Shown piece by piece: positions 45,250 to 52,978 of a stretch of DNA of 64,000 nt. The translations under genes were made by a program, and so were the position numbers. The DNA comes from Chitinophaga sp. 180180018-3 (GTDB lineage Bacteria; Bacteroidota; Bacteroidia; Chitinophagales; Chitinophagaceae). The DNA lies in assembly GCF_037893185.1 (NCBI RefSeq), contig NZ_CP140772.1:1736001-1800000 (forward strand), in the 5' to 3' direction. A model generated the notes under the pieces. That model was not told the origin of the DNA. It saw only the letters and a list, made by a program, of their open reading frames with translations, and did no database searches. Numbering within the stretch: the first letter of the stretch is position 1; each line of letters begins with the position of its first letter.

Positions 45250-46809
45250 TTAATGGTTACCCAGATTGGTAAAGGCGCCGTTTACCAGTCGCCATATACC
45301 CATGGGGTTATTATCCTGTAATTCCGGTGGCAGCAGTGCTTCGGGGAAATCCTGGTAGCATACAGGGCGACAAAACCTGTAAATCGCAGCGGTGCCTACA
45401 GAAGTGCCGGCAGCAGGGGTAGTGGCTGGCCAGGGGCCTCCGTGTACCATAGCCGGACTAACGGCTACGCCTGTAGGAAAGCCGTTGATGATGAGCCGGC
45501 CTGCTTTTTCTCTCAGGATGTTGATCAGGGTACCATGTTCTTTCAGCTCCGTTGCAGTACCGTGGATGGTAACGGTCAGTTGTCCTTCCAGGCCGCGGGC
45601 CAGGGCATAGAGCTCGTCTATATCTGCTGCCTGTATATGTAACGACGAAGGACCGAATACTTCATGGCAAAGCGCCGGGTTTTCCATTGCCTGCGTAGCG
45701 CTGACCTGCAGCAGGCAGGGGGAAGCCTGCGCAGGAGCAGCGGTGGAGGCGCCGATTAGTTCGGCGCCCTGTTGCCTTAACGTGGAGATGCCTGTTTGAT
45801 AAGCATCGAGGATACCCGGTGTGAGCATAGCGCCGCCGGGCATTTTACCGATCTGCAATTGCAGTGTATGAAGGAAATGATCGGATCCGGGAGTAGTAAC
45901 GAATACACCAGGGTTGGTACAGAACTGGCCGGTACCGAGCGTAACAGACTGGAGGAACTGTTCTGCCAGTGCGGGACCTTTTTCCGCCAGGATGCCTGGC
46001 AGGAAGAAGACGGGGTTTACGCTGCCCATTTCGGCAAATACCGGAATGGGTTTGGAACGGCGTGTAGCCGTATCATATAGTGCCTTGCCTCCCCTGAATG
46101 AACCCGTGAAAGCAATAGCGGATACCAGCGGATGTGCTGCCAGATATTGCCCTGTTTCATGGGATATACCATGCACCATGGAAAATACGCCGTCAGGCAT
46201 TTGAGTACGCATGGCCGCTTTACGTATGGCCGTAGCCGTTAGGTGCGACGTATGCGGGTGTGCGGGATGCGCTTTGAACACCACCGGGCATCCGGCAGCC
46301 AGGGCGGCGGTAGTATCGCCGCCGGCAACGGAAAATGCCAGCGGGAAATTGCTGGCGCCGAAAATGCCGATAACGCCAACAGGTATCTGCATCTGCCGCA
46401 GATCGGGCGAAGGTGTATTGATGCGGGCATTCACCCAGGATCCTTCAGCGATCATGGCAGCGAAGAGCCGCAACTGATTGGTAGTGCGGTCGCGCTCCCC
46501 CTGGAGGCGGGTCACAGGCAGACCGCTTTCAGCAGCGGCTACCTGTATTAATTCATCTCCCAATGCAATAATATCATCAGCAATAGCCTGCAAAAAAGCA
46601 GCACGTTGTGCCGGCGTAGTTAATTTGTAGGTATCAAAAGCCTGGGCAGCCAGTGTAAGGGCTGCCTCCATTTCACCGGCAGTAGCTTCCCGGAACTCGG
46701 GCGGCAGCCACGCCTGTTGCAGTGGCGCAAAGGCGCGGAAGGTATGATCGCCTTCGCCGGAAAAGCTGTTGCCTATCATCTGTAATCCTAAGGTGGCAGT
46801 TCGACTCAT
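45250..46809 (-). CDS. Alpha-ketoglutaric semialdehyde dehydrogenase (aldehyde dehydrogenase family)
   Basis: The 519-residue cytosolic NAD(P)+-dependent enzyme should oxidise 2-oxoglutarate semialdehyde (2,5-dioxopentanoate) to 2-oxoglutarate, the last step of Weimberg-type pathways. Motifs are GASNFPLAFSVAGGDTTAAL (Asn154), VFKAHPAHP, FTGSFRGG, FAEMGSVNPVFFLP (Glu260) and TLGTGQFCTNPGVFV (Cys297). The EMGSVNPVF and GQFCTNPG forms are characteristic of the long KGSADH subgroup found beside pentose and uronate pathways. It is 20 nt after the DUF2961 gene and 25 nt before the SDR. Confidence 0.9.
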   Translation of the reverse strand: MSRTATLGLQMIGNSFSGEGDHTFRAFAPLQQAWLPPEFREATAGEMEAALTLAAQAFDTYKLTTPAQRAAFLQAIADDIIALGDELIQVAAAESGLPVTRLQGERDRTTNQLRLFAAMIAEGSWVNARINTPSPDLRQMQIPVGVIGIFGASNFPLAFSVAGGDTTAALAAGCPVVFKAHPAHPHTSHLTATAIRKAAMRTQMPDGVFSMVHGISHETGQYLAAHPLVSAIAFTGSFRGGKALYDTATRRSKPIPVFAEMGSVNPVFFLPGILAEKGPALAEQFLQSVTLGTGQFCTNPGVFVTTPGSDHFLHTLQLQIGKMPGGAMLTPGILDAYQTGISTLRQQGAELIGASTAAPAQASPCLLQVSATQAMENPALCHEVFGPSSLHIQAADIDELYALARGLEGQLTVTIHGTATELKEHGTLINILREKAGRLIINGFPTGVAVSPAMVHGGPWPATTPAAGTSVGTAAIYRFCRPVCYQDFPEALLPPELQDNNPMGIWRLVNGAFTNLGNH

Positions 46810-46829
46810 GTTCCGTTTATTTATAGCTG

Positions 46830-47969
46830 TTAGTTTACTTCCAGGTCGTTTTTAGAAGGCAGTTTCGGGAATGGTGCGTGTGGCTCCCGCTGATACCAGA
46901 ATACGGTGCTGCTGATATCTGATTGTTGCGGAAGATAGCGTCCGCCGCTGCGCCAGCCCAGATCCTGGATCGTCACTTTCAGTTCTTTCTCAAAGCGGAT
47001 AGGATCCATGATATGCCAGCGGTACAGCCCGAAGCGCTGCTGGGATTTATACAACCCATCCGGGCGGATTACCTGAGGTAAACCAGTGTATGGGGTGGAG
47101 AATTCCTGGTAATGGCCTTTGTGGTCGAAGTTATAGGAACCGCAGAAATAATCTTCCGTACCGGTGCCACAAATAGTTGGGAATTTGTCATCCCCATCCA
47201 TGAAGAATTTTATTTCTCCTTCACCCCACCAGCCGTTGTTGTTAACGCCCCAGGCGAGGTAAGTGCCCACGTACTGGCCTTTTCCTTTGATGCCATCTAC
47301 CAGTGTATGAACGGCGCCCTGTACGGGATTGCTCCTGCGGAACTGCGCATGGAAATAACCGGCATCATCCGGTACGCTTGTCAATGTATAATCAACCTGG
47401 TAGTACAATGTCATCCTTTCTGTATTGATATTCTCCATAGTGATCTTACATTTCTTCCGGAATGGCATCGCCCAATAGCAGTTAAAGGCGCTGCCCGGAT
47501 TTACGCATATAGGCAGTGAAGAGAGCGGAGAATATTCACCCCAGCCCATGCCGAAGAAATCGCCGACAGGCACTTCCACAGAAGGGGTAGATTCATCGTC
47601 CCAGTAGATGCGTATAATTGAATAACGCCAGTTACCGGTGGGTGTCATCCAGATGTGCTGAATAGCGCCGGGGCCATCAATTTCCGCGAGGGTAAAGGTT
47701 TTGCCTGGCTCAATGAAAATGAAGGGATTCACTTTCCAGCCCTGACCCAGGTCCCGGGCTGCGCCGCGGGCATTGCCCTGATCGAGGGTAGCCATGCCGC
47801 CTTTGCCAGGTTCGCCGGTGAAGTTTTCCGGGCTGATAGAACGGGTTTTTGCATTGGAAAGGCGGTAGAGATTGCCCATGTTCATATCTAATCCGTTAAA
47901 GGCCTGCTGGGCAGAAGTAGCAGCCCAGGTGAACAAGGTAATCAAAGACAGAAAGATTAGTTTTTTCAT
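46830..47969 (-). CDS. GH172 (DUF2961) family exo-alpha-D-arabinofuranosidase-like protein
   Basis: The start at 47969 gives 379 residues with a signal peptide (MKKLIFLSLITLFTWAATSAQQ); an ATG at 47987 adds six residues. The DUF2961 jelly-roll core reads EIDGPGAIQHIWMTP, YWDDESTPSVEVPVGDFFGMGWGE, LYYQVDYTL and WWGEGEIKFFMDGDDKFPTICGTGTEDYF, with the Glu residues of GEGE and GTEDY as catalytic candidates. Characterised GH172 enzymes act on alpha-D-fructofuranosides or alpha-D-arabinofuranosides, the latter in bacteria that consume mycobacterial D-arabinan. As the first gene of the operon behind operator 4, with a pentose-acid pathway downstream, the D-arabinofuranosidase role is favoured. Confidence 0.85.
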   Translation of the reverse strand: MKKLIFLSLITLFTWAATSAQQAFNGLDMNMGNLYRLSNAKTRSISPENFTGEPGKGGMATLDQGNARGAARDLGQGWKVNPFIFIEPGKTFTLAEIDGPGAIQHIWMTPTGNWRYSIIRIYWDDESTPSVEVPVGDFFGMGWGEYSPLSSLPICVNPGSAFNCYWAMPFRKKCKITMENINTERMTLYYQVDYTLTSVPDDAGYFHAQFRRSNPVQGAVHTLVDGIKGKGQYVGTYLAWGVNNNGWWGEGEIKFFMDGDDKFPTICGTGTEDYFCGSYNFDHKGHYQEFSTPYTGLPQVIRPDGLYKSQQRFGLYRWHIMDPIRFEKELKVTIQDLGWRSGGRYLPQQSDISSTVFWYQREPHAPFPKLPSKNDLEVN

Positions 47970-47995
47970 AATGCGTGTTGTTATCAATTCTGGTT

Positions 47996-48015
47996 TTGCT
48001 TTATCGTTTAAGCAA
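47996..48015. promoter_or_regulatory. LacI-type operator 4 (degenerate left half)
   Basis: TTGCTTTATCGTTTAAGCAA differs from the perfect operator at two positions in its left half; the right half (CGTTTAAGCAA) is intact. It sits 26 nt upstream of the GH172 start on the minus strand, bringing the whole catabolic operon (GH172 to FucP) under the same regulator. Confidence 0.78.
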
Positions 48016-48076
48016 CGTGGAAAATTTTATAGCATTAAACAGGCGCGGGCAATGAAGAGGGCGGTGGCAGCAGGGT

Positions 48077-49093
48077 TCAGCTACCGCAGGACTTCCTCAC
48101 CACCAGCGTGGTATCAATGCAAATATGCTCAGTTGTTGTTGTATGGTCTTTAATCTGGTTCAGCAGCACGCGCACGGCAGATTTTCCCATTTCAAGGATG
48201 GGTTGTTTTACAAACGTGACGGGAGAGTAAAACAGGTCGAGCGCTTCACCTTCATCGAAAGTAATAACAGCCAGTTCTTCGGGTATGCGTATACCCAGCT
48301 GGTTAATGTATTTCAGTCCCTCCAATGCCAGGCTGTTAGTGGCAAAGAAAATAGCATCTGCCGGTTTTTTTCCTTTCAGCAGCTGATCTATGGCGAGTTG
48401 TATGTCTTCCTTCAGGTGTGAATAACGTGCCTTTTTCAACAGGCTGGCGGGCGCCTGCACATCGTGTTGTTCCAGGCCTTCCTGGTATCCGCGTATCCTT
48501 TCCGTGATGTGGTGCAGCGACGTTTTATACGCCACCATGCCTATCCGGCGGCGGCCTGCTTTGATCAGGTGGCTCACGGCATTGAAGGCGGCTTCGCAGT
48601 TATTGACGCCGATATAGCTGCCTGGTAACCCGGGAAAGAAACGGTCGATCATTACAAAGGGTACCCGTTGCTCCTGCAGTTGCAGTATCTGCTTTTCTGA
48701 ACCTTCCGTAGGCGTGATAATGAGGCCATCGACCTGCCGGTTGATCAGTACATTAATAAGGTCCTGGGATTTGTCGACGTTTTCATCGGAGCTGCCGAAA
48801 ATCACGGTATAATTATTCTTCTTGGCTTCGTCTTCAATCGTGCGGGCAATATTGGCAAAGAATGGGTTGGAAATATCCGCAACAATCAACCCTATGGTAA
48901 ATGACCTGCCGCTTTTCAGGCTACGGGCAATATGGTTGGGCTGGTAGTTGAGTTTGCGGGCAATCTCCCGGATCTTCTTCGCCATTTCTTCCCCAATCCG
49001 TGCTTCCTTCTCTTTATTGGTTAACACATAAGATACCAGGGCGGTGGATACGCCTGCTGCGGTTGCGATATCTTTCAGTGAAACCTTCTTCAT
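48077..49093 (-). CDS. LacI/GalR-family transcriptional regulator
   Basis: The 338-residue regulator has an N-terminal LacI helix-turn-helix (VSLKDIATAAGVSTALVSYVLTNKEK, residues 3-28) and hinge helix (NYQPNHIARSLKSGRS). A periplasmic-binding-protein-like effector domain follows (FTIGLIVADISNPFFANIARTIEDEAKKNNYTVIFGSSDENVDKS ... VDGLIITPTEGSEKQI ... VPFVMIDRFFPGLPGSYIGVNN ... ELAVITFDEGEALDLFYSPVTFVKQPILEMG). It should bind the GCTTAAACGTTTAAGC-type sites at 30381, 33202, 47996 and 49105 (its own promoter). The effector is probably the released sugar or a pathway intermediate. Confidence 0.92.
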   Translation of the reverse strand: MKKVSLKDIATAAGVSTALVSYVLTNKEKEARIGEEMAKKIREIARKLNYQPNHIARSLKSGRSFTIGLIVADISNPFFANIARTIEDEAKKNNYTVIFGSSDENVDKSQDLINVLINRQVDGLIITPTEGSEKQILQLQEQRVPFVMIDRFFPGLPGSYIGVNNCEAAFNAVSHLIKAGRRRIGMVAYKTSLHHITERIRGYQEGLEQHDVQAPASLLKKARYSHLKEDIQLAIDQLLKGKKPADAIFFATNSLALEGLKYINQLGIRIPEELAVITFDEGEALDLFYSPVTFVKQPILEMGKSAVRVLLNQIKDHTTTTEHICIDTTLVVRKSCGS

Positions 49094-49097
49094 TTTT

Positions 49098-49128
49098 TAA
49101 AGGTATGCTTAAACGTTTAAGTATGCAA
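49098..49128 (-). promoter_or_regulatory. Autoregulated promoter of the LacI-family gene
   Basis: On the minus strand TTG (49128-49126) and TACCTTTA (49105-49098) are spaced by 20 nt. They match -33/-7 Bacteroidota elements, with the operator variant occupying the spacer. The -7 box is only a few bases from the ATG at 49093, so the transcript would be nearly leaderless, or the true start site lies elsewhere. Confidence 0.4.
49105..49124. promoter_or_regulatory. LacI-type operator 3 (autoregulatory site)
   Basis: ATGCTTAAACGTTTAAGTAT contains the same 14-bp core CTTAAACGTTTAAG as operators 1 and 2, with changed outer bases. It ends 12 bp upstream of the regulator's start codon, the usual location for negative autoregulation. 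Confidence 0.85.
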
Positions 49129-49197
49129 GTCTTTGGCGAATTTTTTTTTAACCTGCTGTGAATGGGTAACTTAGGGAAGGTAATATTATAACAAGAT

Positions 49198-49713
49198 ATG
49201 ATTACGCTTGAAAAATTCACAACTGAGGATTTCGACCGTTTTATTTCATGGATAGGCACGGAAGAAGAGCTGGTGCAATTTGCCGGTCCTATTTTTACCT
49301 ATCCGCTAACACGTGAACAATTGTACCGGTATCAGCAGTCGGTTGGCAAACAGCCATTCCGGGTGCGGTTGACGGCCACCGGTGAGGTGATCGGACATTG
49401 TGAGCTGAATTTCGAAAACTATCTGCCGCGCTTGTCGCGCATACTGATTGGCGACAGAGAGATGCGTAACCGCGGGCTGGGGAAGCTGATTGTGCGGGAG
49501 CTGGTGAACAGGCTTTTCAGCACTACCATCCACGACATGGTAGACCTGAACGTGTACGACTGGAATGCAAATGCCATTGCAGCCTATACCCGGCTGGGCT
49601 TTCGTGTCAATCCGGAAAAAGAAAAAACAGTACAGGTGGGCAATGCCACCTGGCGCGCTTATAATATGATATTAAAGAAAGCCGACTGGCAGCCGGAAAA
49701 GATCTTTGCTTAG
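49198..49713 (+). CDS. GNAT-family N-acetyltransferase
   Basis: The 171-residue protein has the GCN5-related acetyltransferase fold. ITLEKFTTEDFDRFISWI is the N-terminal strand-helix unit, VIGHCELNFEN the central strand, and RNRGLGKLIVRELV the acetyl-CoA pyrophosphate loop (Q/R-x-x-G-x-G/A). ANAIAAYTRLGFRVNPEKEK is the typical C-terminal helix and LGF strand. The substrate is unknown. It is divergent from the LacI-family gene, 104 nt apart. Confidence 0.87.
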   Translation: MITLEKFTTEDFDRFISWIGTEEELVQFAGPIFTYPLTREQLYRYQQSVGKQPFRVRLTATGEVIGHCELNFENYLPRLSRILIGDREMRNRGLGKLIVRELVNRLFSTTIHDMVDLNVYDWNANAIAAYTRLGFRVNPEKEKTVQVGNATWRAYNMILKKADWQPEKIFA

Positions 49714-49827
49714 CATGAACCGCCGCGTTGGTATCTCCCGAAAAAAAAATGATACCCGTGTCCAATCCGGGTAAATCCATTTGTTGAAAGGGTATAGTTT
49801 ATTCACTAACACTTAAAACTTATTGCA

Positions 49828-50181
49828 ATGGACGAGTTTATGTTAATTTTCAGACATGAAGACGGCACCAAGATCGCGTCTCCTGAACAGATACAGATCT
49901 GGATGAAACAAACCATGGATTGGATAGGAAGTATCGCTGCACAAAACAAATATGTAGGCGGTAACGGCCTGCCTTTCGACAACAGCCGGGTGGTGTGGCA
50001 TAACAACGTAGTGACCAATGGCCCGTTTGGCGAAATAAAGGAAACTATCGGCGGTTATATTATAGTAAGGGCGGAAACTGTAGACGAGGCCGTGGAGTTC
50101 GCGAAAGGATCTCCTGTACTGGCGGGAAATGGCAACAGTGTGGAAGTACGTCGTATTTATACTCCTGCAGAACATCCATAA
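49828..50181 (+). CDS. YCII/DGPF-domain protein
   Basis: This 117-residue cytosolic protein has the YCII-related (DGPF) alpha+beta ferredoxin-like fold: MDEFMLIFRHEDG, VTNGPFGEIKETIGGYIIVRAETVDEAVEFAKGSPVL and VEVRRIY. The DGPF motif appears here as NGPF. Genes of this family stand directly before ECF42-type sigma factors, as here (3-nt gap to 50185). They are thought to be partners or targets of that sigma factor; the biochemical role is unknown. Confidence 0.87.
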   Translation: MDEFMLIFRHEDGTKIASPEQIQIWMKQTMDWIGSIAAQNKYVGGNGLPFDNSRVVWHNNVVTNGPFGEIKETIGGYIIVRAETVDEAVEFAKGSPVLAGNGNSVEVRRIYTPAEHP

Positions 50182-50184
50182 CCC

Positions 50185-51420
50185 ATGCCGGATATGCAGC
50201 ACCAGGAACTGATTCCCCGTTTGTTCCGGACCGAATTCCGCAAGATCACAGCGGTACTTTGCAAAACATTTGGCTTAGATAAACTGGGAATGGCGGAAGA
50301 TATAGCCAGTGAAACATTTCTGGCAGCCATGGAAACATGGCCCTACAAAGGCATTCCGGAGCAACCTGTTGCGTGGCTTTACCTGGTGGCAAAGAACAAA
50401 GCAAAAAATTACCTGCAGCGGCAACATCTTTTCGACGGAAAGATTGCCGCGCAGGTAAAATCCAATGGCGCAGATGAAGCAGCTATTACGATCGACTGGT
50501 CCGATCAGTATATCAACGACAGCCAGTTGCAGATGTTGTTTGCAGTTTGTCATCCTGCTATCTCGAAAGAAGCCCAGGTAGGGCTGGCCCTCCGCATACT
50601 CTGCGGGTTTGGCATCACTGAAATCGCCAACGCATTTCTGACTAATAAAGAAACCATCAACAAGCGTTTGTTCCGTGCCCGGGAAAAGCTCCGGGAAGAG
50701 CAGGTACAAATGGAGATGCCCGGCAGTGCCGGCATCAATACCCGGCTCGATGCGGTACTAACGACGCTTTACCTGCTCTTCAATGAAGGCTACTACTCAG
50801 AAAGTGACGATGTCGTACTTCGTGAAGATCTTTGCCTTGAAGCGATACGCTTAACACATTTGCTAACGGAAAACCCCTCCACGAACCTGCCGGCAGTGAA
50901 TGCGTTGCTGTCGCTCATGTGTTTTCATGCTTCCCGGTTTCCTGCCAGAAAAGACAGCAGTGGAGAAATCATTCTCTATGCCGATCAGGACGAGCGCCTG
51001 TGGAATGAAGAGCTGATCAGTCGTGGTGCCTGGTACCTGCATCAGGCATCGCAGGGGAACCAGCTTTCGAGGTATCACCTGGAAGCCATGATTGCCTGGT
51101 GGAATACACAGAAGCAGGATACTCCGGAAAAGTGGGCGCAGATACTACAGCTATATAACCAATTATTGCAGCTGATCTATTCGCCGGTGGCAGCATTGAA
51201 CAGAACCTACGCGCTGGCACGGGTATATGGCCCCGAAACCGGCATCCGCGAAGCAGAGAAACTGAAGCTCGAACAAAATCATTATTATTTCGTGTTGCTG
51301 GGAGAGTTGTATACCAGCGTGGATACCGCCAAAGCAGCGGAGCATTTTCAGAAAGCCCTCGCGCTGGCGCAGACGCAGGCAGATAAACAAACTATTCAGC
51401 GAAAACTGGATGTGCTTTAA
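50185..51420 (+). CDS. ECF42-like sigma factor with C-terminal TPR-like extension
   Basis: The 411-residue protein has sigma regions 2 and 4 in its first 180 residues (LGMAEDIASETFLAAMETWPYKGIPEQPVAWLYLVAKNKAKNYLQR; EAQVGLALRILCGFGITEIANAFLTNKETINKRLFRAREKLREE). A long helical tail follows (LTTLYLLFNEGYYSESDD, AVNALLSLMCFHASRFPARKD, AALNRTYALARVYGPETGIREAEKL, ALAQTQADKQTIQRKLDVL), which is the ECF42/DUF6596-TPR layout. Such sigma factors lack a FecR or other anti-sigma gene; the C-terminal domain is thought to regulate activity. It is coupled with the YCII gene and overlaps the next, convergent gene by 4 nt. Confidence 0.87.
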   Translation: MPDMQHQELIPRLFRTEFRKITAVLCKTFGLDKLGMAEDIASETFLAAMETWPYKGIPEQPVAWLYLVAKNKAKNYLQRQHLFDGKIAAQVKSNGADEAAITIDWSDQYINDSQLQMLFAVCHPAISKEAQVGLALRILCGFGITEIANAFLTNKETINKRLFRAREKLREEQVQMEMPGSAGINTRLDAVLTTLYLLFNEGYYSESDDVVLREDLCLEAIRLTHLLTENPSTNLPAVNALLSLMCFHASRFPARKDSSGEIILYADQDERLWNEELISRGAWYLHQASQGNQLSRYHLEAMIAWWNTQKQDTPEKWAQILQLYNQLLQLIYSPVAALNRTYALARVYGPETGIREAEKLKLEQNHYYFVLLGELYTSVDTAKAAEHFQKALALAQTQADKQTIQRKLDVL

Positions 51421-51836
51421 TAATCGTGATCGCCCAGTGTAATGCGCAGGCGGTTCAGTGCATTCATCAGTGAGATGCTGGCTGTAAGATCTACCAGTTC
51501 CTTTTCTGTAAAAACCGATTCCAGTTGCCTGCGGGTAGCAGGAAGATCGCCCTCCATCAGCGTTAGTGCATCCGCCCATTGCAATGCCAGTTGTTGCCGC
51601 TCCGTAAAGCCCGCCGCCAGTTTCCAGCCGGGCAATTGATCCAGCAGTGCAGCATCCACGCCCCAGGCGCGTAGTTCGCCGGCATGAAAACGACAGCAAT
51701 AGGCGCAGCCGTTGAGTTGTGATACCCGTAATTCTACCAGTGCAATGAGCTGCTCATCCAGACCGGACTTCCTCAGACTATTGTGTGCCTGATACATATG
51801 ACCAATCACATCTTTCGAAATTGCTTTATAATTCAT
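51417..51836 (-). CDS. Carboxymuconolactone decarboxylase / AhpD-like protein
   Basis: The start at 51836 (MNYKAISKDVIGHMYQAHNSL) gives 139 residues; an ATG at 51917 overlaps the divergent AraC gene region and adds an unlikely N-terminus. The motif NGCAYCCRFHAGELRAWGV is the AhpD-type C-x-x-C ... H active site, preceded by LIALVELRVSQ and followed by QLALQWADALTLMEG. Proteins of this group act as alkylhydroperoxidase partners or peroxidases. It lies divergent from an AraC-type regulator, with the starts 124 nt apart. Confidence 0.85.
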   Translation of the reverse strand: MNYKAISKDVIGHMYQAHNSLRKSGLDEQLIALVELRVSQLNGCAYCCRFHAGELRAWGVDAALLDQLPGWKLAAGFTERQQLALQWADALTLMEGDLPATRRQLESVFTEKELVDLTASISLMNALNRLRITLGDHDY

Positions 51837-51960
51837 GACAAGTATTTTTGCCACACAAAGATCCGCTTTCGGATCCTCCATCAATGGTACGCTGAAAGGA
51901 GAAAACAGTAACCTCATTGGATCGGGGATACAGCGTCGGCGGATTCGTTACATTTGCTGC

Positions 51961-52800
51961 ATGGATTTCTTACAGGGCTTGTTTGCCATTGAAACGGTGA
52001 CATATACCGAATGGGAGGAGAGAAGCAGAACGAATAACTTCTTTGAGCTGGTGTATGTGCTGGAAGGCGGGGGAATGCAAAGTGTCAATCACGAGTTGCG
52101 CCCGTTCAGTAAAGAAGCGCTTCACTTGTTGCCGGCGGCGAGGTGTTACAAATATATTATCGGGCAACCTTCCACATTTCTCTTTATCCGTTTTGCCGGC
52201 AGCTATTTCCTGCCGGCCAGCCGATTTGATATTGACTACAGCCAATGGTTCGGACAACTGAATTTCATACTGAGTCATCATCCGCATCATCCCGGCGAAC
52301 TGTTGACCGATCCGCGTGAAAAGCAACAGGTAATAAAGCTGCTGGAAGCAATACAGCTGGAGCATGAGAAAGGGGCTGCTACCGCAGTGGCTGTTGTGCA
52401 AAGTGTGCTGGCCGCCATATTGGATATAATATCTGCCAGCGTGCAACGGAAAGCTTCGCAGGAAAGGGTTTTCAGCGATTATAAATTTGCAGGGCTGTTG
52501 AATTTTATACAGCTGCATCTGACGGATCCGGAAAAAGTGACTGTTGCTTTTCTGGCGCGCATGTTTCATATATCCACCACTTATTTCAGCGAATATTTCA
52601 GGCGTAATGCTGGAGAGCCATTTCAGGATTTTCTGTTAAAAGCCCGGCTGAATGTAGCCGTTTCCCGGGCCAGGTACACGCAGTTACCCGTGCTGGAGAT
52701 AGCCATGGATCTGGGCTTTACTGATAGCAGCCATTTGAATCGTATGTTGAAGAAGTACTACGGAAAAAGTATCAGGCAGATCAGGATGGGAGAGGAGTAG
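51961..52800 (+). CDS. AraC-family transcriptional regulator
   Basis: The start at 51961 (MDFLQGLFAIETVTYTEWEERSR) gives 279 residues; an ATG at 51835 would overlap the divergent AhpD-like gene. The N-terminal cupin-like sensing region is NFFELVYVLEGGGMQSVNHELRPFSKEALHLLPAARCYKYI. The C-terminal double helix-turn-helix is LTDPEKVTVAFLARMFHISTTYFSEYFRRNAGEPFQDFLLKARLNVAVSRARYTQLPVLEIAMDLGFTDSSHLNRMLKKYYGKSI. Given the shared intergenic region it probably regulates the AhpD-like gene; the signal is unknown. Confidence 0.88.
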   Translation: MDFLQGLFAIETVTYTEWEERSRTNNFFELVYVLEGGGMQSVNHELRPFSKEALHLLPAARCYKYIIGQPSTFLFIRFAGSYFLPASRFDIDYSQWFGQLNFILSHHPHHPGELLTDPREKQQVIKLLEAIQLEHEKGAATAVAVVQSVLAAILDIISASVQRKASQERVFSDYKFAGLLNFIQLHLTDPEKVTVAFLARMFHISTTYFSEYFRRNAGEPFQDFLLKARLNVAVSRARYTQLPVLEIAMDLGFTDSSHLNRMLKKYYGKSIRQIRMGEE

Positions 52801-52978
52801 TCACTTTTTTTGCTGTGTAGATAAGTTGAATAGTTTGTGCCCCGTTCGGATAGGAACGACGATATGTTCGTAAATGAACAAATAATCCCCGGGCTATAAT
52901 AATTACCTGCTGCAAATCAACAGATTGTACTTTTTGCTTCATTTTTGAGGTAGCAGATTATTTTTAATTCGTATAGGC

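Noticed and set aside
39347..47969. L-fucose degradation as the pathway of the minus-strand operon
   Set aside because: The SDR and FucP-type transporter fit, but that route yields pyruvate and lactate through a diketo-acid hydrolase and needs no KGSADH. The KdaD-like motifs and KGSADH favour a pentose. Not excluded.
52865..52880. TGTTCGTAAATGAACA as an operator of the ABC permease
   Set aside because: Only 5-bp arms around a 6-nt centre and a single copy; not enough to call.
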